A stretch of DNA of 64,000 nucleotides, from positions 47,786,086 through 47,850,085 of the forward strand of contig CP154955.1 of NCBI GenBank assembly GCA_039621445.1. The letters run 5' to 3'. Of this stretch, positions 11,765 through 23,490 are shown piece after piece; the first letter of the stretch is position 1; every line of letters starts with the position of its first letter. Both the position numbers and the translations under genes were made by a program. The stretch is from Euglena gracilis (Eukaryota; Euglenida; Euglenophyceae; Euglenales). The notes under the pieces are model-generated. The model did no database searches, was not told where the DNA came from, and saw only the letters and a program-made list of their open reading frames with translations.

Positions 11765-12635
11765 TTTTTAGGTTAAGAGTTTCCTTCGGCGCCTCGGCGT
11801 ACATCTCTTAAAAGACCACTGGGGGGGGGTTGCTGGGCTAGGGCTAGGGTGAGAAATTTGGGCTGGCGGGCCACTGTGGGGGGGGGGGGGCGCTGGACCC
11901 CCTGCTGGACCTGAGCTGGGCCGGCTAGGCCGAACTCGGACAATTGCTCCAAAAATTACCTGCATAACACAGTTTTGAAAAAAATGAGCAGCTGAAAACT
12001 CCAAAAGTAAGCCCAAAGCACCCCCAAAAAACAATATTTTGGCCATTTCAAACACTTCCCAAAACTTTCGGCACTTTGCGCTGAAAAAATTTTGGGCTGG
12101 TCCCATCAAAAAGGTGCTGCCCAGAGGGCAAACAACACCCCCTCCCTGGGGGTTGCTGCTGCGGCTGGGGTGGCCTAAGTCGAGGCTGGCTGCAAAACCT
12201 TGATGAGACGCATCGCCCTCAGCGCTGAAGGAATTCTTCCCTGTGTGGCGTTGGGGGGGGGGGGATCGGACCGCCCTGCTATCGGTTTTGGCAGCCTGCG
12301 GCATGTGTGGTGGCTTGCACTTGTTTCCGTTGGCCTCACTTGGCTACAGCTCGCGGCAGTGAAAGGTATTCCTTTGGCAGCCGAAAACGACCCTCGGGTG
12401 GGCACTTTCACACTGGGAGGGGTGCTAAAGAACTGTCCATGCTGGGGGGGGGGGGCAGGGTCACTTCTACTCTTCCAATGGCCTGGGAGTCATTTAATTT
12501 TTGAAACACCAGTGCCCCCCCTGGGAAAATGCAACCTGACAGGTTGGCCAGTTCTGGGACTCTGGCAACTTCCTATCATAACAGATTGGTTGGTAATAAA
12601 GACGTTGACAATTCCCAGATGGGACCCTGACACTT
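11765..12635. repeat. Dispersed repeat B copy 2, plus CTGACAGGTT block
   Basis: The part 11820-12230 is the diverged partner of 6590-7166 and carries the hairpin word TTCGGCACTTTGCGCTGAA near 12067. The part 12535-12635 resembles the 9735-9925 block (CTGACAGGTTGGCCAG, GGGACCCTGACA). Confidence 0.6.
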
Positions 12636-13575
12636 AGGCGGCGCCCTTGTATTTAAAGGCGTTTTCTTTGTCGATATGCGCAATTGCGCAATTTTCAAAA
12701 AACCGTGAAGCGCCAACTGCACCTGGGAAAACAGAAATATGTAAGATATACACCTCACGATACACGTGAGGAAACATGAAGGTTTCAAACTATCATCCTA
12801 ACGAGCTCTGCCTGTTACTTTGGTGCGTCCCTGCTTCCTGTAACTGCCAGGTGCTGCATACATTAAATTTGGATGATGATTGTGGCGTTAAAACCTTTCC
12901 AGAACTTTGCCGCTATCGGACGGACCGAAATGTGTGATTACCGTTGGAACATTCGCGTGACACAAATTTATGAAGTGAGGGTCGATGTGCGCATTTGCGC
13001 ACACCAGCCACATGTGTATTTCGTATAAACGGTTGGTGTACGCAAATGGATGAATGGTTGATGTGTGCATTTGCGAACATCAAGCACATGAAATTTGGGG
13101 AATATGCTCCAGAGTTTTTGCATTACCACATAAAACACAACACCTGCCTTTTCTTGGCTCTAGAAAAAAAGGTTAGGGCAAATTTTGAATGGGTACCGTT
13201 TGCATTTTGCGACACAGAACGGTGGCTTGTAAACGAACCTTTGTTTCACCTCCATATTATGGAGTGCTCTTCGTCCTTACCAGTTGGTGTGTGTACTTGC
13301 GCACACCGACCATTGTGGGCGTGAGACCTTTGCAACTATTGCACAGTGAAGAAATTCCGTATTCAGGAAATGCGAAATGTTCAGTAGAACACACTCTATG
13401 ATACGAGACAATTTGGCTTCACTCTTTGTGCAAGTTTGTATGTCTTATCTCCAACCAGCATGACCGATCGTTTTCATGTCGTCAGTTTGAAAGTTGCACG
13501 GGAGGAATTGATGACCCGTAACCTCCTGTGATTGGTTGTTGTTGCACACTTTCTTCAAAAATAACGACTTCCAGG
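12636..13575. repeat. Dispersed repeat C, copy 2
   Basis: Shares with 7167-8300 the start (GGCGGCGC, GTTTTCTTTGTCGAT), GGACGGACCGAAATGTGT, GTGCGCATTTGCGCAC and the end word GACTTCCAGG. It is shorter by about 190 bp. Confidence 0.7.
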
Positions 13576-13999
13576 ATTATAAAATTCTGCATGTGTAAAC
13601 TTTCTTTAATCTCGGCCAGGAATTGTTTTCCGTTCTTTCCACAATGCTATTCCATTTTTTTTTCCTCAGAAAACATGAAACACACCAGTTTTTGTGCACA
13701 ACATCAGGGTGTTAAGTCCCAGTACTTTCATGTAACCCAACCCATCAATGCACATGAAATATGTTCTCCCTCCAAAACAGTCAGCTGTGTGGCCATATTT
13801 ATGATGCTGCCATTTTCTGTTGTTTCCATCGACCTGCAGCATTCTCGCCCCCACCCCCCCCCGCAAGTCTACCGTCCCGGTTGTGGGGGAGAACATGGCC
13901 ACCTCGGTGGCTTCTGCTGTACCGGGGGTTGATGATGGCCTTGTGGCTGCTGAAGTGCCATCGCCAGTAGTCGCCTGATGTCAATGGCTTAAATTGGCC
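13576..13999. other. No gene seen
   Basis: I see nothing beyond scattered C runs near 13860. Confidence 0.45.
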
Positions 14000-14145
14000 A
14001 AAAAAAATGGCCGTACCTCGGGCTACAAGAAGAGTTGGAGAAAATAAACCATGGTTGGATAGGGCATTCCAAAAAAAGCTTCATTTTTGCTCTCCAGAAA
14101 TATTCTTTGATTTTGTTTCATTGTCGAGACGTTTTGGAAAAAGAA
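14000..14145 (-). repeat. CCGGAGA-family repeat, inverted copy
   Basis: Its reverse complement matches 20462-20610. Shared words include AAGAGTTGG, AAACCATGGT, GCATTCCA, ATATTCTTTGA and TTCATTGTCGAGA. The same unit is tandemly repeated at 35895-36470. Confidence 0.7.
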
Positions 14146-15164
14146 AGGTTTTTTTGAGCAGGGGGCAAGTGGTGGGGGTTCAAGACGTCCACCCCTTTCC
14201 CCAAGCGGCGCCGTTGCACATGTGCCGCGACGTGCTAGCAGTGGGCCACCCGCTGGAGGCCACATGGACCTAAACCTGTCAGAATCGGCCCTAAAAATAA
14301 GCCTCGTAATGGAGGAGAGCGTGTGAAAGTTGAAGTGCTCCCAAAGGAGCCATTGCAGGCGGTGTATTGGGGTCGTGTATGGTGAGTTCTGTCTGAAGTT
14401 TTGCTATTGTGGTCTGTCCGTGCAAATGCGCACGTCGTAATTGTGCGTGCATTTCACACTCCGACAACATGCATCTTTACACATGTGGTCAGTGTTTGAC
14501 CACTTTTTATTCTGACCTGGGATTTGATGTAGGTGTTTTTTTCAATGCATTTCTGTCTGTTTTCAGAGTGAGACTGTGTTGTAAGCCCTTCCGCTTGTTG
14601 TTGTTTAGAAAGGCTCAAGGCAGCAAGTCTTCTTTATGTGTCGTGGTGTGGTCCCAAGAAGGTTGTGTCATCCCCTCTCTGGTCACAATACAACACAATT
14701 TGGCCAAACACATCATGCTGGAAGTTTGGTGGGGACTCCTGACCCTTCCCTCCCTTTGGACCACTTTGCCAAAGTGACAGGTTCCTGGGGGCGTCGGAAC
14801 CCCCCCCCCCCGAGGGGAGGTAAGCCATCTAGAATCCAAGGGGGACCTGATCACAAACATGAAGAAAAAAAAGGCCAAAAAAAACCTCAGGTGCCTTTGG
14901 TTGGGCTTTCTTTTGGCCAATCCCCCCCCCCTGCAGGAGAGGGAGGGTTCCAGGCCAAAAACCAGTGAGTCTTCTGAAGATAATTAACCCCCCAGGGGAA
15001 GGGATTGGCCAGTGACGAAATGATTGTGCGTGGCCATCCCAAACCGGACCTGTGGGGTGGGTGATGGAAAGTGTCCTTCCCTCTATCTGATCACGGCACC
15101 CAACTTGGGGGTGGCGTGGTGCGGCCATACAGTGAAGCCTGGGGAAGTCTTGCCGTGGTTTGGT
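14146..15164. other. No gene seen
   Basis: Mixed-composition sequence with no splice pair or motif I can support; G/C runs occur at 14799-14815 and near 14925. Confidence 0.45.
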
Positions 15165-15223
15165 GTCAGTGGGAGGGCCGGCTTGTCAGTGGGAGGCCAG
15201 CGTAAGCCGGCCCTCCCACTGAC
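15165..15223. repeat. Perfect 20-bp inverted repeat, 19-nt loop
   Basis: The arms 15165-15184 and 15204-15223 are perfectly complementary (left arm GTCAGTGGGAGGGCCGGCTT). The loop begins with another GTCAGTGGGAGGCC, so the left arm is also partly duplicated in direct orientation. A strong DNA or RNA hairpin is expected. Confidence 0.9.
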
Positions 15224-16562
15224 GGTGCTCTCCGGTGGTGCCGGGAGCACGCAAGAGGGAGAGTGGGCGTGGGGAGGGCGCAGGGGCTGGCGGGCTGGCT
15301 CGTCTGGGACGAGGCAGCGGTGTTGGAGTGAACGCGGCGTGAAACCTTCAAAACAGGCACAGCGCGACAAAAGCGAAAGTATGCTTAAAAAATAAATGAA
15401 TGAAAATAAAACAAAAAGGAAGCGGTTACATTTTTTTTGCTTTTTTGAAATACGGGTGTACCTAAAAAAAAACTGAAATCATGACGTTAAAATTTACGCA
15501 AATACCTTGAGCCTAAAAATGTGTGATTTGTTCTGCAAATAAAACTCAACATGCACAGATATTTAGTTAAATAAGTCAGGTGAACATGGATTCCTTAATT
15601 CTTGGTCAGGGGCACCTATCAACCAAAAATGCTGCCAAAAAGATATGCGGTTGGATACCAAGGTGAAGCTATTAATCCAAAGGGGGGGTTAACATATCAA
15701 TGCTATTTTGTGTTTCCCTTTTGGTAAATGCTGTGTTTCTTTTTATTTGCTACCTTTAGTTTTTTTTCCTTTGTGCTGCTCACAGCCACAACTCAGGGTG
15801 AGCAGCCTGGAGTGAGACGATAGATTAACAAAGTGGCCCTTGGCCCACCACAATTGGGGGGGGGGGGGATGGGGGGAGTTTGGGGGGGTGCGGAAGTACA
15901 CCAACGCTGAAGCCTGACCGTTCTTCATGATTCACGAGTGTTCCAGGTCCACTGTTTTGTACGTTTGGGAATCCAAATGAACAAAAAGGTTGATCGTCGA
16001 CAAAATGTTAAGAATGGAGAATAATAAATAAATGTGATTTTGTACCTTTGAGGCATGTAGGTTTCGGACATTCACTTTTACTGGTCAAATGCATTTAATA
16101 TGACACAAAATGACAAAAATATTGGTCATAGGGGAAAATACTCCCAAATACAGTATTCTAGCATTCCCAGGAACATTATTCAATAAGACACAAACACACA
16201 AAAACCCGCGTAAAAAAACGAACTTCAACAAAAAAAAATCCCACCCCCAGCTCATGGAGTATTTATTAAAAACCAAAGCAATGCCACACATTCAAGCCAG
16301 TATTATTGCAGGCAGTACACTTTAAAGGGACAGTGCGGAGTTATATTGTTACGCGAACGCGAAATTCTCGGGGTCAAGGAACTGCTTCACGACCCCTGCT
16401 GTGGAGGGGCTAACTTTGGACCTGGGCAGGGGGGAAAACGCTGGCTAGGCGGGTGGGGGTGGTCGGACCCCAGGACACCTTTTCAGATCCTGGGGAGGAG
16501 CGACCCGGGGGGGGGGGGGGGCCGGGACCCAACCATGGGGGGTTCTGGGGATGGGTTCCGGC
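15224..16562. other. No gene seen
   Basis: A GC-rich patch (15224-15345) is followed by AT-rich, low-complexity sequence (15380-16330). The GC-rich patch is open on both strands without a motif. Confidence 0.45.
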
Positions 16563-16754
16563 CAGGGGTTTTTTTTAAGACCGGAGGGAGGTGGGGTCCC
16601 CCCCACCCACCCACCCTCTGGGGGGATCCCGGGGGACCCACTCCATTTTCCCCGAAAATGGCCAAAAATCGCGAGAAATGCCAAAATAGCATCTTTTTGG
16701 GGCTCGGCCAGACCCCCCCCAGGGGAGGGGGTCCAAGACTAAAAAAAACCCCTG
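16563..16754. mobile_element. hAT-like MITE, CAGGGG ends
   Basis: The left end CAGGGGTTTTTTTTAAGAC and the right end GACTAAAAAAAACCCCTG form near-perfect terminal inverted repeats, like those of 19600-19841. The 192-bp interior is poly-G/poly-C sequence with CCCACCCACCC. No target duplication is recognisable, so it may be old or a partial duplicate. Confidence 0.6.
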
Positions 16755-18409
16755 GCAACCAGGTCAAAATTGCTCAAAAGAAACCTGATTTTCTTTCGGA
16801 AATAAATCTAAAAATGTTCATTTTTTTTCTTTGAATGAGGCAAAGAGATTTTCTTTGCAAAATCCGGCGAGAGATCAGGAAGAACACATTTGCCATTTTT
16901 TGGAACCTTCCAAGGGGGGGGGGGGACGGTCCACAACCCCCTTGGTATTGTCCCACTCCCAATGGACACCCCGTCCAAACATCTGGGGAAACATCTGGGG
17001 GGGGGGGGCGGTCCGGAAACCCCCTCCCCTAACCAATTGCCTCAACACCGAAGGGCTTCCCATACATTGCGGGGCTGCATGGGAAGGCCTGGTGGGGTCC
17101 CCCAATCCAGCACTGGGAGGAGGGGCGACCCCATCACCCACCGCGCAAGTCAAAAACCCCTTCCGCGAAACTTTGACCGAAAGGTGCCGAAAGGAACATT
17201 TGACGCAAAATCGGTGCCCTGGGAGATATGCTGGTGGGGGGGGGGGTGATGAGACTCCCCACTCACTGGGGAATTAAGGGGGGGGGGGGACTGTGGCGGA
17301 AGCAATCCCCGGCACGGGGGACGGGGGGGATGAGAGGCAGGAGAGGAGGCGACGGCGACGGCGAGGCGGCTGCCTCGGGGAGGGGTCCGGAGGGTGGCTG
17401 GGACCAGGGCCGGAGCTCAGGCCGGCCTTTCCGCGCCCGCAGTGCCTGTGGCGTGGTGCCAGTGGCCTGTGGCGCTGCCCCCCCCCCCGACTATCGCACC
17501 ACAATTCGATCAATGTTGAATGTGGACAGTTGATATATTTTCGGTTCGCTAGTCAGTTTTGATTTGGGGAATTTTGCTTGTGACGCGTCGCAGCGTTCTT
17601 CATCCATGCGGGTTGAGAAAATCTCTTAGAAAACATTTGAAAAGAACAAGGTTCGCCGGAGGTCCATGTACATCCGGGTACGCATGAGACATGTGCGCAC
17701 AACCTTTGCGTCACCATCTTCCATTCTCCCTGGTCCTCCAAACAGCATCCCTTTTGGCAATTTTGCATCTGAATTTAATAGATGGATTATTTTGTTTTGA
17801 GGATTAAAAAGAAGCACCCAATTGCCTCCTTTGCTTGAGAAGAAAAACTTCTGTTCCACCTGGGCTTTTTGGGTTGCCCTCGCCATGCTCGTTGGGCGGG
17901 GGTGTTCCAATTTCCAAGTGTCGGCGCTGGCACGGGACGAAGGGTCGGCGGCCCTGGGTGACAAAATGCAGTGCTGGGCGGGGGCCACTCACACCCAATG
18001 GACTTGTCCCATCGGTGTGGGCGGGAGCCCGCCGGGAGTCGGAAGCTCCCAAGTGCTGACTGCTGCGGCCCACTTCCTCAGGCGCTGAACGACAAGGATC
18101 CATTTTGGAGCCCACTGGGGACTGAAAATCATAAAGCCCCGGGGACCCTCCATCAACTGGTATGGGCCCCCACGGCGAGCTGCGCAAATACAGCCTGTTT
18201 TGGCCAAACTTGGGCCATGTCAAGAGGCCAAGAAAATCGAAAATTGCAAAAATATTTCCAAAATGGAGGGTGGCCAAAATTCACGCTGTACCAGAGAAAG
18301 ACGAAATCCACAGGAGCGAAAAAGATCTGAAATTCTTTCCCAACTGCTTCCGGAGGACGGGTCTGACGCTGGGAAACGAAAAAACCAAAACAAACACTTG
18401 CCACTCCGC
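16755..18409. other. No defensible gene
   Basis: G/C-run repeat sequence fills 16890-17285. The part 17290-17500 is very GC-rich and open on both strands. The part 17840-18090 has an open minus frame with no motif. The phrase CTCAACACCGAAGGGCTTCC near 17040 is a repeat word also seen near 19547, 51675 and 56430. Confidence 0.45.
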
Positions 18410-18461
18410 CAATGGTGTTGCAAAACCATTGCAACACTTGCAATGGTTTGCAACACCATTG
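18410..18461. repeat. 22/21-nt inverted repeat
   Basis: The left arm starts CAATGGTGTTGC and the right arm ends GCAACACCATTG. The arms are complementary except for one extra A in the left arm, with a 9-nt loop. A hairpin is likely. Confidence 0.8.
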
Positions 18462-18483
18462 CAAACCATGGTGAAGGCAATGG

Positions 18484-18600
18484 CGGAAGCAATTGCGAGG
18501 GCAGCATGACCACCGGGGTGTGCGGAGCGAACGAGGCGGCCGGCGGCGTGAAAGAGGCATGGTGGGGGGTGAAGGAGGCGGCGGGTGTGGTGTACCTTGG
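18484..18600. other. GC-rich possible exon, strand unresolved
   Basis: Third codon positions are strongly G/C in two frames: the plus frame reading MTTGVCGANEAAGGVKEAWW after a GGGCAG acceptor-like word, and a minus frame reading PAASFTPHHASFTPPAASF. The plus frame has a possible donor near 18586. I cannot decide between the strands, or exclude that it is neither. Confidence 0.25.
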
Positions 18601-19599
18601 GCTCATCTTGTAGGACGGCAGCATTCCGCGGCTTTGGGTATGCCTGAGGTCCCACCAGAGGCTTTTTTTTTAAGACCCAGAGGGTCCGGACCCACTCACC
18701 CACCCACCCTCTGGGGGGTCCTTGGGGGGGGGGGGTCGGCGGACCCACTTTTGGATGAATATTGGGGGCCAAAAATCTTTCGGCGCTTCACACTGAACAT
18801 AGAAGAAAACCCCGCCTGCGGCGAGTTACCAACTCGGTCCGAAACACCCCCCCCCCCCGGGGGGGACCAAGTGACCCTGGACTCAGCTGGACTGTTGGGA
18901 CCTGGGGCTCAGCTGGGACCCTCCCTCCCTCCCCCTTCCCAGGTCACGAAATATGGGGGAAAAAAATATCTGCGTTCCATTCACAAATGGCAGTCGTCCT
19001 TTTTCCTGAAACAGAAGCAGAATTCTCCAAAAAAGAAAAAATTCCCTTTCATTTTTGCGTGCCTTGGATTCTTTTCTTGTGTTCTTTTGCTTGTGAGAAT
19101 TGTATTTTCCGGGCCGGAGCGTTGGCATGGCGGTGTGCAGGGATGGATGGGAAGCCTTGAGGGGGGGGGTCGGACCCCCCTCCCGACACGGGGGGGGGGG
19201 TCGGACCCCCCCCTCCTACCTCGAAACTTAAAGGGGGGGGGGGGGGGGGGCGAAATAATTTTGGTTGGGTCGAAATCGGTCAAAAATCCCTGATTTTTCT
19301 TTGAAAATCGATCCAAAAATGCGCATTTGTGAATTTTTTGAACAATTTTTGGGGGGAAAAACACCAACACATTAAAAAATGGGAAATATGTTTAAAAGTC
19401 AGCAAAAGGGGTGTTTTTGCTCATTTTCCGGCGCACAGCGCAGGAAGTTTTCTGCTATTTTCGGCACCTGTCAAGGGGGGTGGGGGGTCCGGACCCCCCT
19501 CCCAACATCTCGGGGGGGGGGGGGTCGGGACCCCCACCATCAACTACCTCAATACCGAAAGGCCTCCCATCCATCCCTGGCGGTGTGGGTCAAACTGTT
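18601..19599. other. Poly-G/poly-C repeat DNA, no gene
   Basis: Long G runs (18728, 18849, 19190, 19232-19249, 19512) alternate with CGGACCCCCC words. A degenerate MITE-like start GGCTTTTTTTTTAAGACC lies near 18661. No gene is seen. Confidence 0.55.
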
Positions 19600-19841
19600 C
19601 AGGGGTTTTTTTAAGCCGGGGGGGGGGGGGGGGGGGTCCCCCCCACCCACCCACCCCCTGGGGGGCCCCCCCGGGGGGGTCCCGGGGGACCCACAAAAAA
19701 AAATGGCCGAAAAATCGCGGAAAGTGCTAAAATAGCATTTTTTCGGCGCCTGCGGCGCCGAAAAGTATATCCCACCCCCCCCGGGGGGGGGGGGGCTCGG
19801 CCGGACCCACCCACCCTACCCATGACTAAAAAAAACCCCTG
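19600..19841. mobile_element. hAT-like MITE with perfect 8-bp target duplication
   Basis: The 242-bp element begins CAGGGGTTTTTTTAAG and ends ACTAAAAAAAACCCCTG. It is flanked by identical 8-mers AAACTGTT at 19592-19599 and 19842-19849. An 8-bp duplication with CAGGG-type ends is the hAT superfamily signature. The interior is G and C runs plus the hairpin word CGGCGCCTGCGGCGCCG at about 19745. It has no coding capacity. Confidence 0.85.
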
Positions 19842-19974
19842 AAACTGTTGCACCATTGTATGTTGGCAGTTGTACACTTCTGTGTTACGTCATCGCATTG
19901 GTGACAACAGTGCTTCGTGGTTCTGGTCTGAGGAAATACCTCCTCGTGCTGTGACGAAATCAGCACACACACAA

Positions 19975-20088
<114 letters not shown>

Positions 20089-20141
20089 ACACACGCATAC
20101 AACGCAAACAACACAACACAACACACACACACAAAAGATGT

Positions 20142-20344
20142 TCAACCCAACGTAACACATGCACAGGGCCGCGGAAGGACCCCCCTTGGGTACGGGTACG
20201 GGTACGGCTCGACAGGGACGCCGTGCTCGAAGGGCACCGCCGCCTGAGCCGCCTGGTAGCGCCGGTACAGCAGCCACACCACCGGCACAGCGAGGCAGGC
20301 GAGGCACCCCACGGTCCCCACCGGGCCGCGGCTCACCCGGCCCC
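20142..20344 (-). CDS. Candidate 3' exon: transmembrane helix and Tyr/Pro tail
   Basis: After an acceptor-like CGCATAG at 20345-20351, a minus frame with very G/C-rich third positions reads VGTVGCLACLAVPVVWLL, then YRRYQAA and a PYPYPYP tail, with a stop at about 20142. The hydrophobic stretch followed by RR is the classic shape of a single-pass helix with a short cytoplasmic tail. A donor within the exon (before GTCCTT near 20175) is possible. The phase-1 entry does not match an obvious donor in the 21110 exon, so the two may be alternative C-termini, or one may be wrong. Confidence 0.45.
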
Positions 20345-20461
20345 CTATGCGAGGGTTCGGGCGAATGCCAGCTGCCCGGCGAGGCGGTCGGCTGGGGGAC
20401 GGCCCCCCACGGCACCCAAATTGGCCATTTTGGGGTGTTTTTTGGGGGGCCGTTTTTGGGG

Positions 20462-20610
20462 CAAAGAAATAGAACTTTTCCAAATATCTCGACAATGAAG
20501 CAAACTCAAAGAATATGTCCGGAGAGAAAAATGCAACCCTTGGAATGCTCTCTCCCACCATGGTTTACTCTTCTGCCAACTCTTCGTGTAGCCCAAGTTA
20601 CAGCCATTTT
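20462..20610 (+). repeat. CCGGAGA-family repeat, single copy
   Basis: Inverted partner of 14000-14145 and relative of the tandem units at 35895-36470. Shared words include AAATATCTCGA, TGTCCGGAGA and CCCTTGGAA. Confidence 0.7.
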
Positions 20611-21109
20611 TTTCAAGCAATTTTTCACGGCGGGGGCACGCTGGAAAAAAAATGTTTCTTTGGGTGAAAACACGTGCCTCAAATCCCACGGAGCCTGACA
20701 TCGGGCACAAAAGGAGTTCGAAGGTTCCAAATTCAAATCGCGAGAAGAGCATTTGACAGTTCTGAAGGTACAGCCTGTCACTCCACAGACTTTGTGATCT
20801 CACACATTCTACCGCCTGGGTCAGCTCTGAAGAGCATCCACATGGCAATGACTGATGCCAGAATGGCCGCTTTTTGGGACCGCACTGACAGGTTCTGGGG
20901 TGTCCAGAAATATGTCGCCCTTTCGTTGTCCACTGGAAGGTTCTAATTTGTAGTGCAATTCAGGAGCATACGATCCCGGCCAGAAAAACAAAACAACTGA
21001 ACGCTCCATGAACACCTGAAACTCACTCTAAAAAAAGAGTGTTGAACGGAGGCATTTCACAACAACTGGAAATGGCTGAAATCCTCGGACATAAAGGTGT
21101 AAGAAAATC

Positions 21110-21262
21110 TCAGGGCCAGACGAGGTTGAGCAACGGCCCGACCCCCAGGCCCGCCGCGAGGCCGATCCACCAGCCGTTGTCACTGCCGCCGGCACTGCTG
21201 GTGCCGCTGGGATTGCTGGGGGTACTGCCGCTACTGCCCCCGGCCGCGGATTCGGTTGGGAG
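21110..21262 (-). CDS. Candidate 3' exon: Ser/Gly linker and hydrophobic C-terminus
   Basis: The minus frame reads ESAAGGSSGSTPSNPSGTSS, then AGGSDNGWWIGLAAGLGVG, and stops (TGA at 21112-21110) shortly after NLVWP. A small-residue linker followed by a hydrophobic end with almost no tail would suit a GPI-anchor signal or a short transmembrane anchor. The likely acceptor is one of the AG words near 21262-21280. Third positions are G/C-rich, unlike the flanks. It could be the true 3' end of the giant gene. Confidence 0.5.
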   Translation of the reverse strand, partial: LPTESAAGGSSGSTPSNPSGTSSAGGSDNGWWIGLAAGLGVGPLLNLVWP

Positions 21263-21697
21263 CATGGCTTCACGTGCTGATTGACTTGCTGACAGCTGCC
21301 CCCCTTCCCCAAAGGGACGCAGCGTGAACCCGGAAAAAAGGGCGACACACAGCAATACAAAAAATGAAAATTTTGCCAAATTTGATGGAAAATTTTTTGG
21401 CGGAATGGAACATGTTCCAAAATCCGGTGAGGCAAGGCTGGGGGGGGGTCGGACCCCCACCTGCCAGAATGTGGGGGGGGGGGTGACCACCCCACACCCC
21501 ATCCATAAAGTTTCGGGAATTCCATACAGCGCTGGGGGCTACCCACGCAAAAAAAAAACAACTGAATCTGTGAATCAACCAAAGCCACAGAAGTTGAACC
21601 CAGCAGGCGAGATACCGCTGGGGTTTCTCCCCCGGCCCTCAACACCCACCCACCCCCAGGGGTAGGGTCATCCGCAGGATGGAAGCGAAGGCATGGC

Positions 21698-21748
21698 CTG
21701 GAAGGTGACGAATGTGGAGGTGTGCGGCGCCGTGAGAAGGTAGCCGCC
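21698..21748 (-). CDS. Candidate exon, GGYLLTAPHTSTFVTFQ
   Basis: A pyrimidine-rich stretch and CATCCAG precede a phase-0 exon of 17 codons with almost all third positions G or C. The upstream candidate exon (23491-23697) also ends in phase 0. The donor would be GC (CAG|GCC), or the exon runs on to a TGA within 40 nt. The product is not recognised. Confidence 0.4.
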
Positions 21749-22429
21749 CTGGATGCGGCCACGGGGGAGAGGGAACGACGTCGGAGAGGCATTGGGGGCT
21801 TGGATTGGTGGCCGGGCTGAATTTGACCGACCCCGAAGGCAAGGTTTAATCTGAGAGCAGCTGGGCGACCCCCACCGAACAGTGGCACGCTCAGGGTAAC
21901 CACTTTTCCACAGTTCGAAACGCCGCGCCAAAATTGGCGGAAAATGCTTTTTTGGGCACGTTTGGACAGAAAAATTTGGTGCAAGGCCAGGAACGGAGTT
22001 TTGTCCTTTGGAGGGTGCCAGGTGCTCCAGGAGGTGCAGTCCAGTCCAAGAGGGGGTGAGGATAGCCTGGGGGGGGGGGGTTAGATTGAGCCCTTGGGAG
22101 GGGCTTTGGAGTGCCCTGGAGTTACTGTTGTAAGGAAGGAAAGGAAGGGACAACCACCTGGACCCCCCCCGATCTTCAAAATGACATCATGGACTATTTT
22201 ATTACTGTTTTTTGCCAGAATATTGGCTTGGAGAAGTCATTTTGTGACAGCCACAAGTAGTGGAAAAAAACCCACCATCACCTGAAAGCCCTGCCTAAGG
22301 CTGCAAAGGAAAGCCAGGTGGGGGATCCGGACCCCCCTACCCACCACGCACAGGGGGACTCCCGTACTGTGCAATCCTGGCAGGGCATGGCCAGCTGGGG
22401 GGGGGGGATGCGCTAGCCCGACCTCAAAA

Positions 22430-22550
22430 AAATGCGCAAAAAAATGCGCAAAAAATGCGCAAAAAATGCGGGAAAAAATGCCCAAAAATGTGCCGTTTTG
22501 AAAAAAAATCAAAAAAAATGTGCAAAAAACGTGAAAAAAAATGCGAAATG
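22430..22550. repeat. ATGCGCAAAAA tandem array
   Basis: Degenerate units of 10-12 bp (AATGCGCAAAAA, AATGCGGGAAAAA, AATGTGCAAAAA) repeat about ten times and end in a run of C. Open frames of repeated CAKNVKK and similar are artefacts. Confidence 0.75.
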
Positions 22551-23490
22551 CATTCCCCCCCCCCTGCATGGGGCAGACAGACAGGGGTCGTCACTGGCCC
22601 TCTCCCGCCCTGGGCAGGTGTAATGGAGCCTCCGATGGAGGTCAGCTCGCCGGCATGGGCCGGAGGGGAAGGGGGAGCGGCGCAGGCCGCGGGGCCAGAC
22701 GTGCTGGGGTCAGCGGGGCCCCCCTGAGCCCACTGCCTTGCCAGCCGACTTCCGCAGGGAGCGGAGGGGCATCCGGGTTGCCCCTTTGAGAACCTTCCCC
22801 CACTTCATCCCCGGCGGCGGGGGGGGGGGCACTCTGGGCATTGAACCCGACCCCCCACTTATAACCCCCCCCCAGGGTTCGATACAAGGACAGGTGGGGG
22901 GGGTGGTCCGGACCCCCCCTGCGGGCCAGGAGGGGGGGGGGTGGGGGGACACCCCCCCACCTAAACCATGTACGCCCTTATCGCCCCCCCCCCCCCCCCA
23001 GGAAAGCCATGACTGATAACCCCCCCCCCGGAAGCCATGAGAAGGCAAAGAGAACCGCCCCCCACTTATAACCCCCCCCTCGGGGTCAACCACTAAACAG
23101 GATCCTATAACCCCCGGGGGGGTTATAAGTGGGGGGGGGGGGTTAGGGACGGAAAAAAGCCCAAAATTGAGAGGCGCCGAATTCTCAAAATTTCCCACCA
23201 GTGTCTATGGGCTGTGTGGGGGGGGGGGTCGGACACACCTTAAGCAATGGTTCGGTTTGCCATTTCTGGGGGGACGGCCATCTGGGGAGGGGAAAGAAGG
23301 CAAAGTTGACGTTGCGAAGAAAATCAAATCTTTTTTTTTGAAAAAGAAGGCTGAAAAAGGGGCCGAGATACCATGTCCCCCCCCGACCTTGTCATGGGGT
23401 CAGAGGGCCGGCCGGGGTGTGGGACAAGGTTGGGAGGGGGGTGGGAATGCAATCCAGTGAGTGCATCCACCACATGACTTTGGAGGCCAC
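22551..23490. other. G/C-run repeats, including a CAGGGTTCGATA element start
   Basis: At 22876-22895 is CAGGGTTCGATACAAGGACA, followed by G runs and CACCTAAACCATGTACG near 22960. This is the same layout as the elements at 58425, 61220 and 63835. The stretch 22640-22790 is GC-rich and open on the minus strand (PAACAAPPSPPAHAGELTS); it could hide an exon but has no clear donor. Confidence 0.5.
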
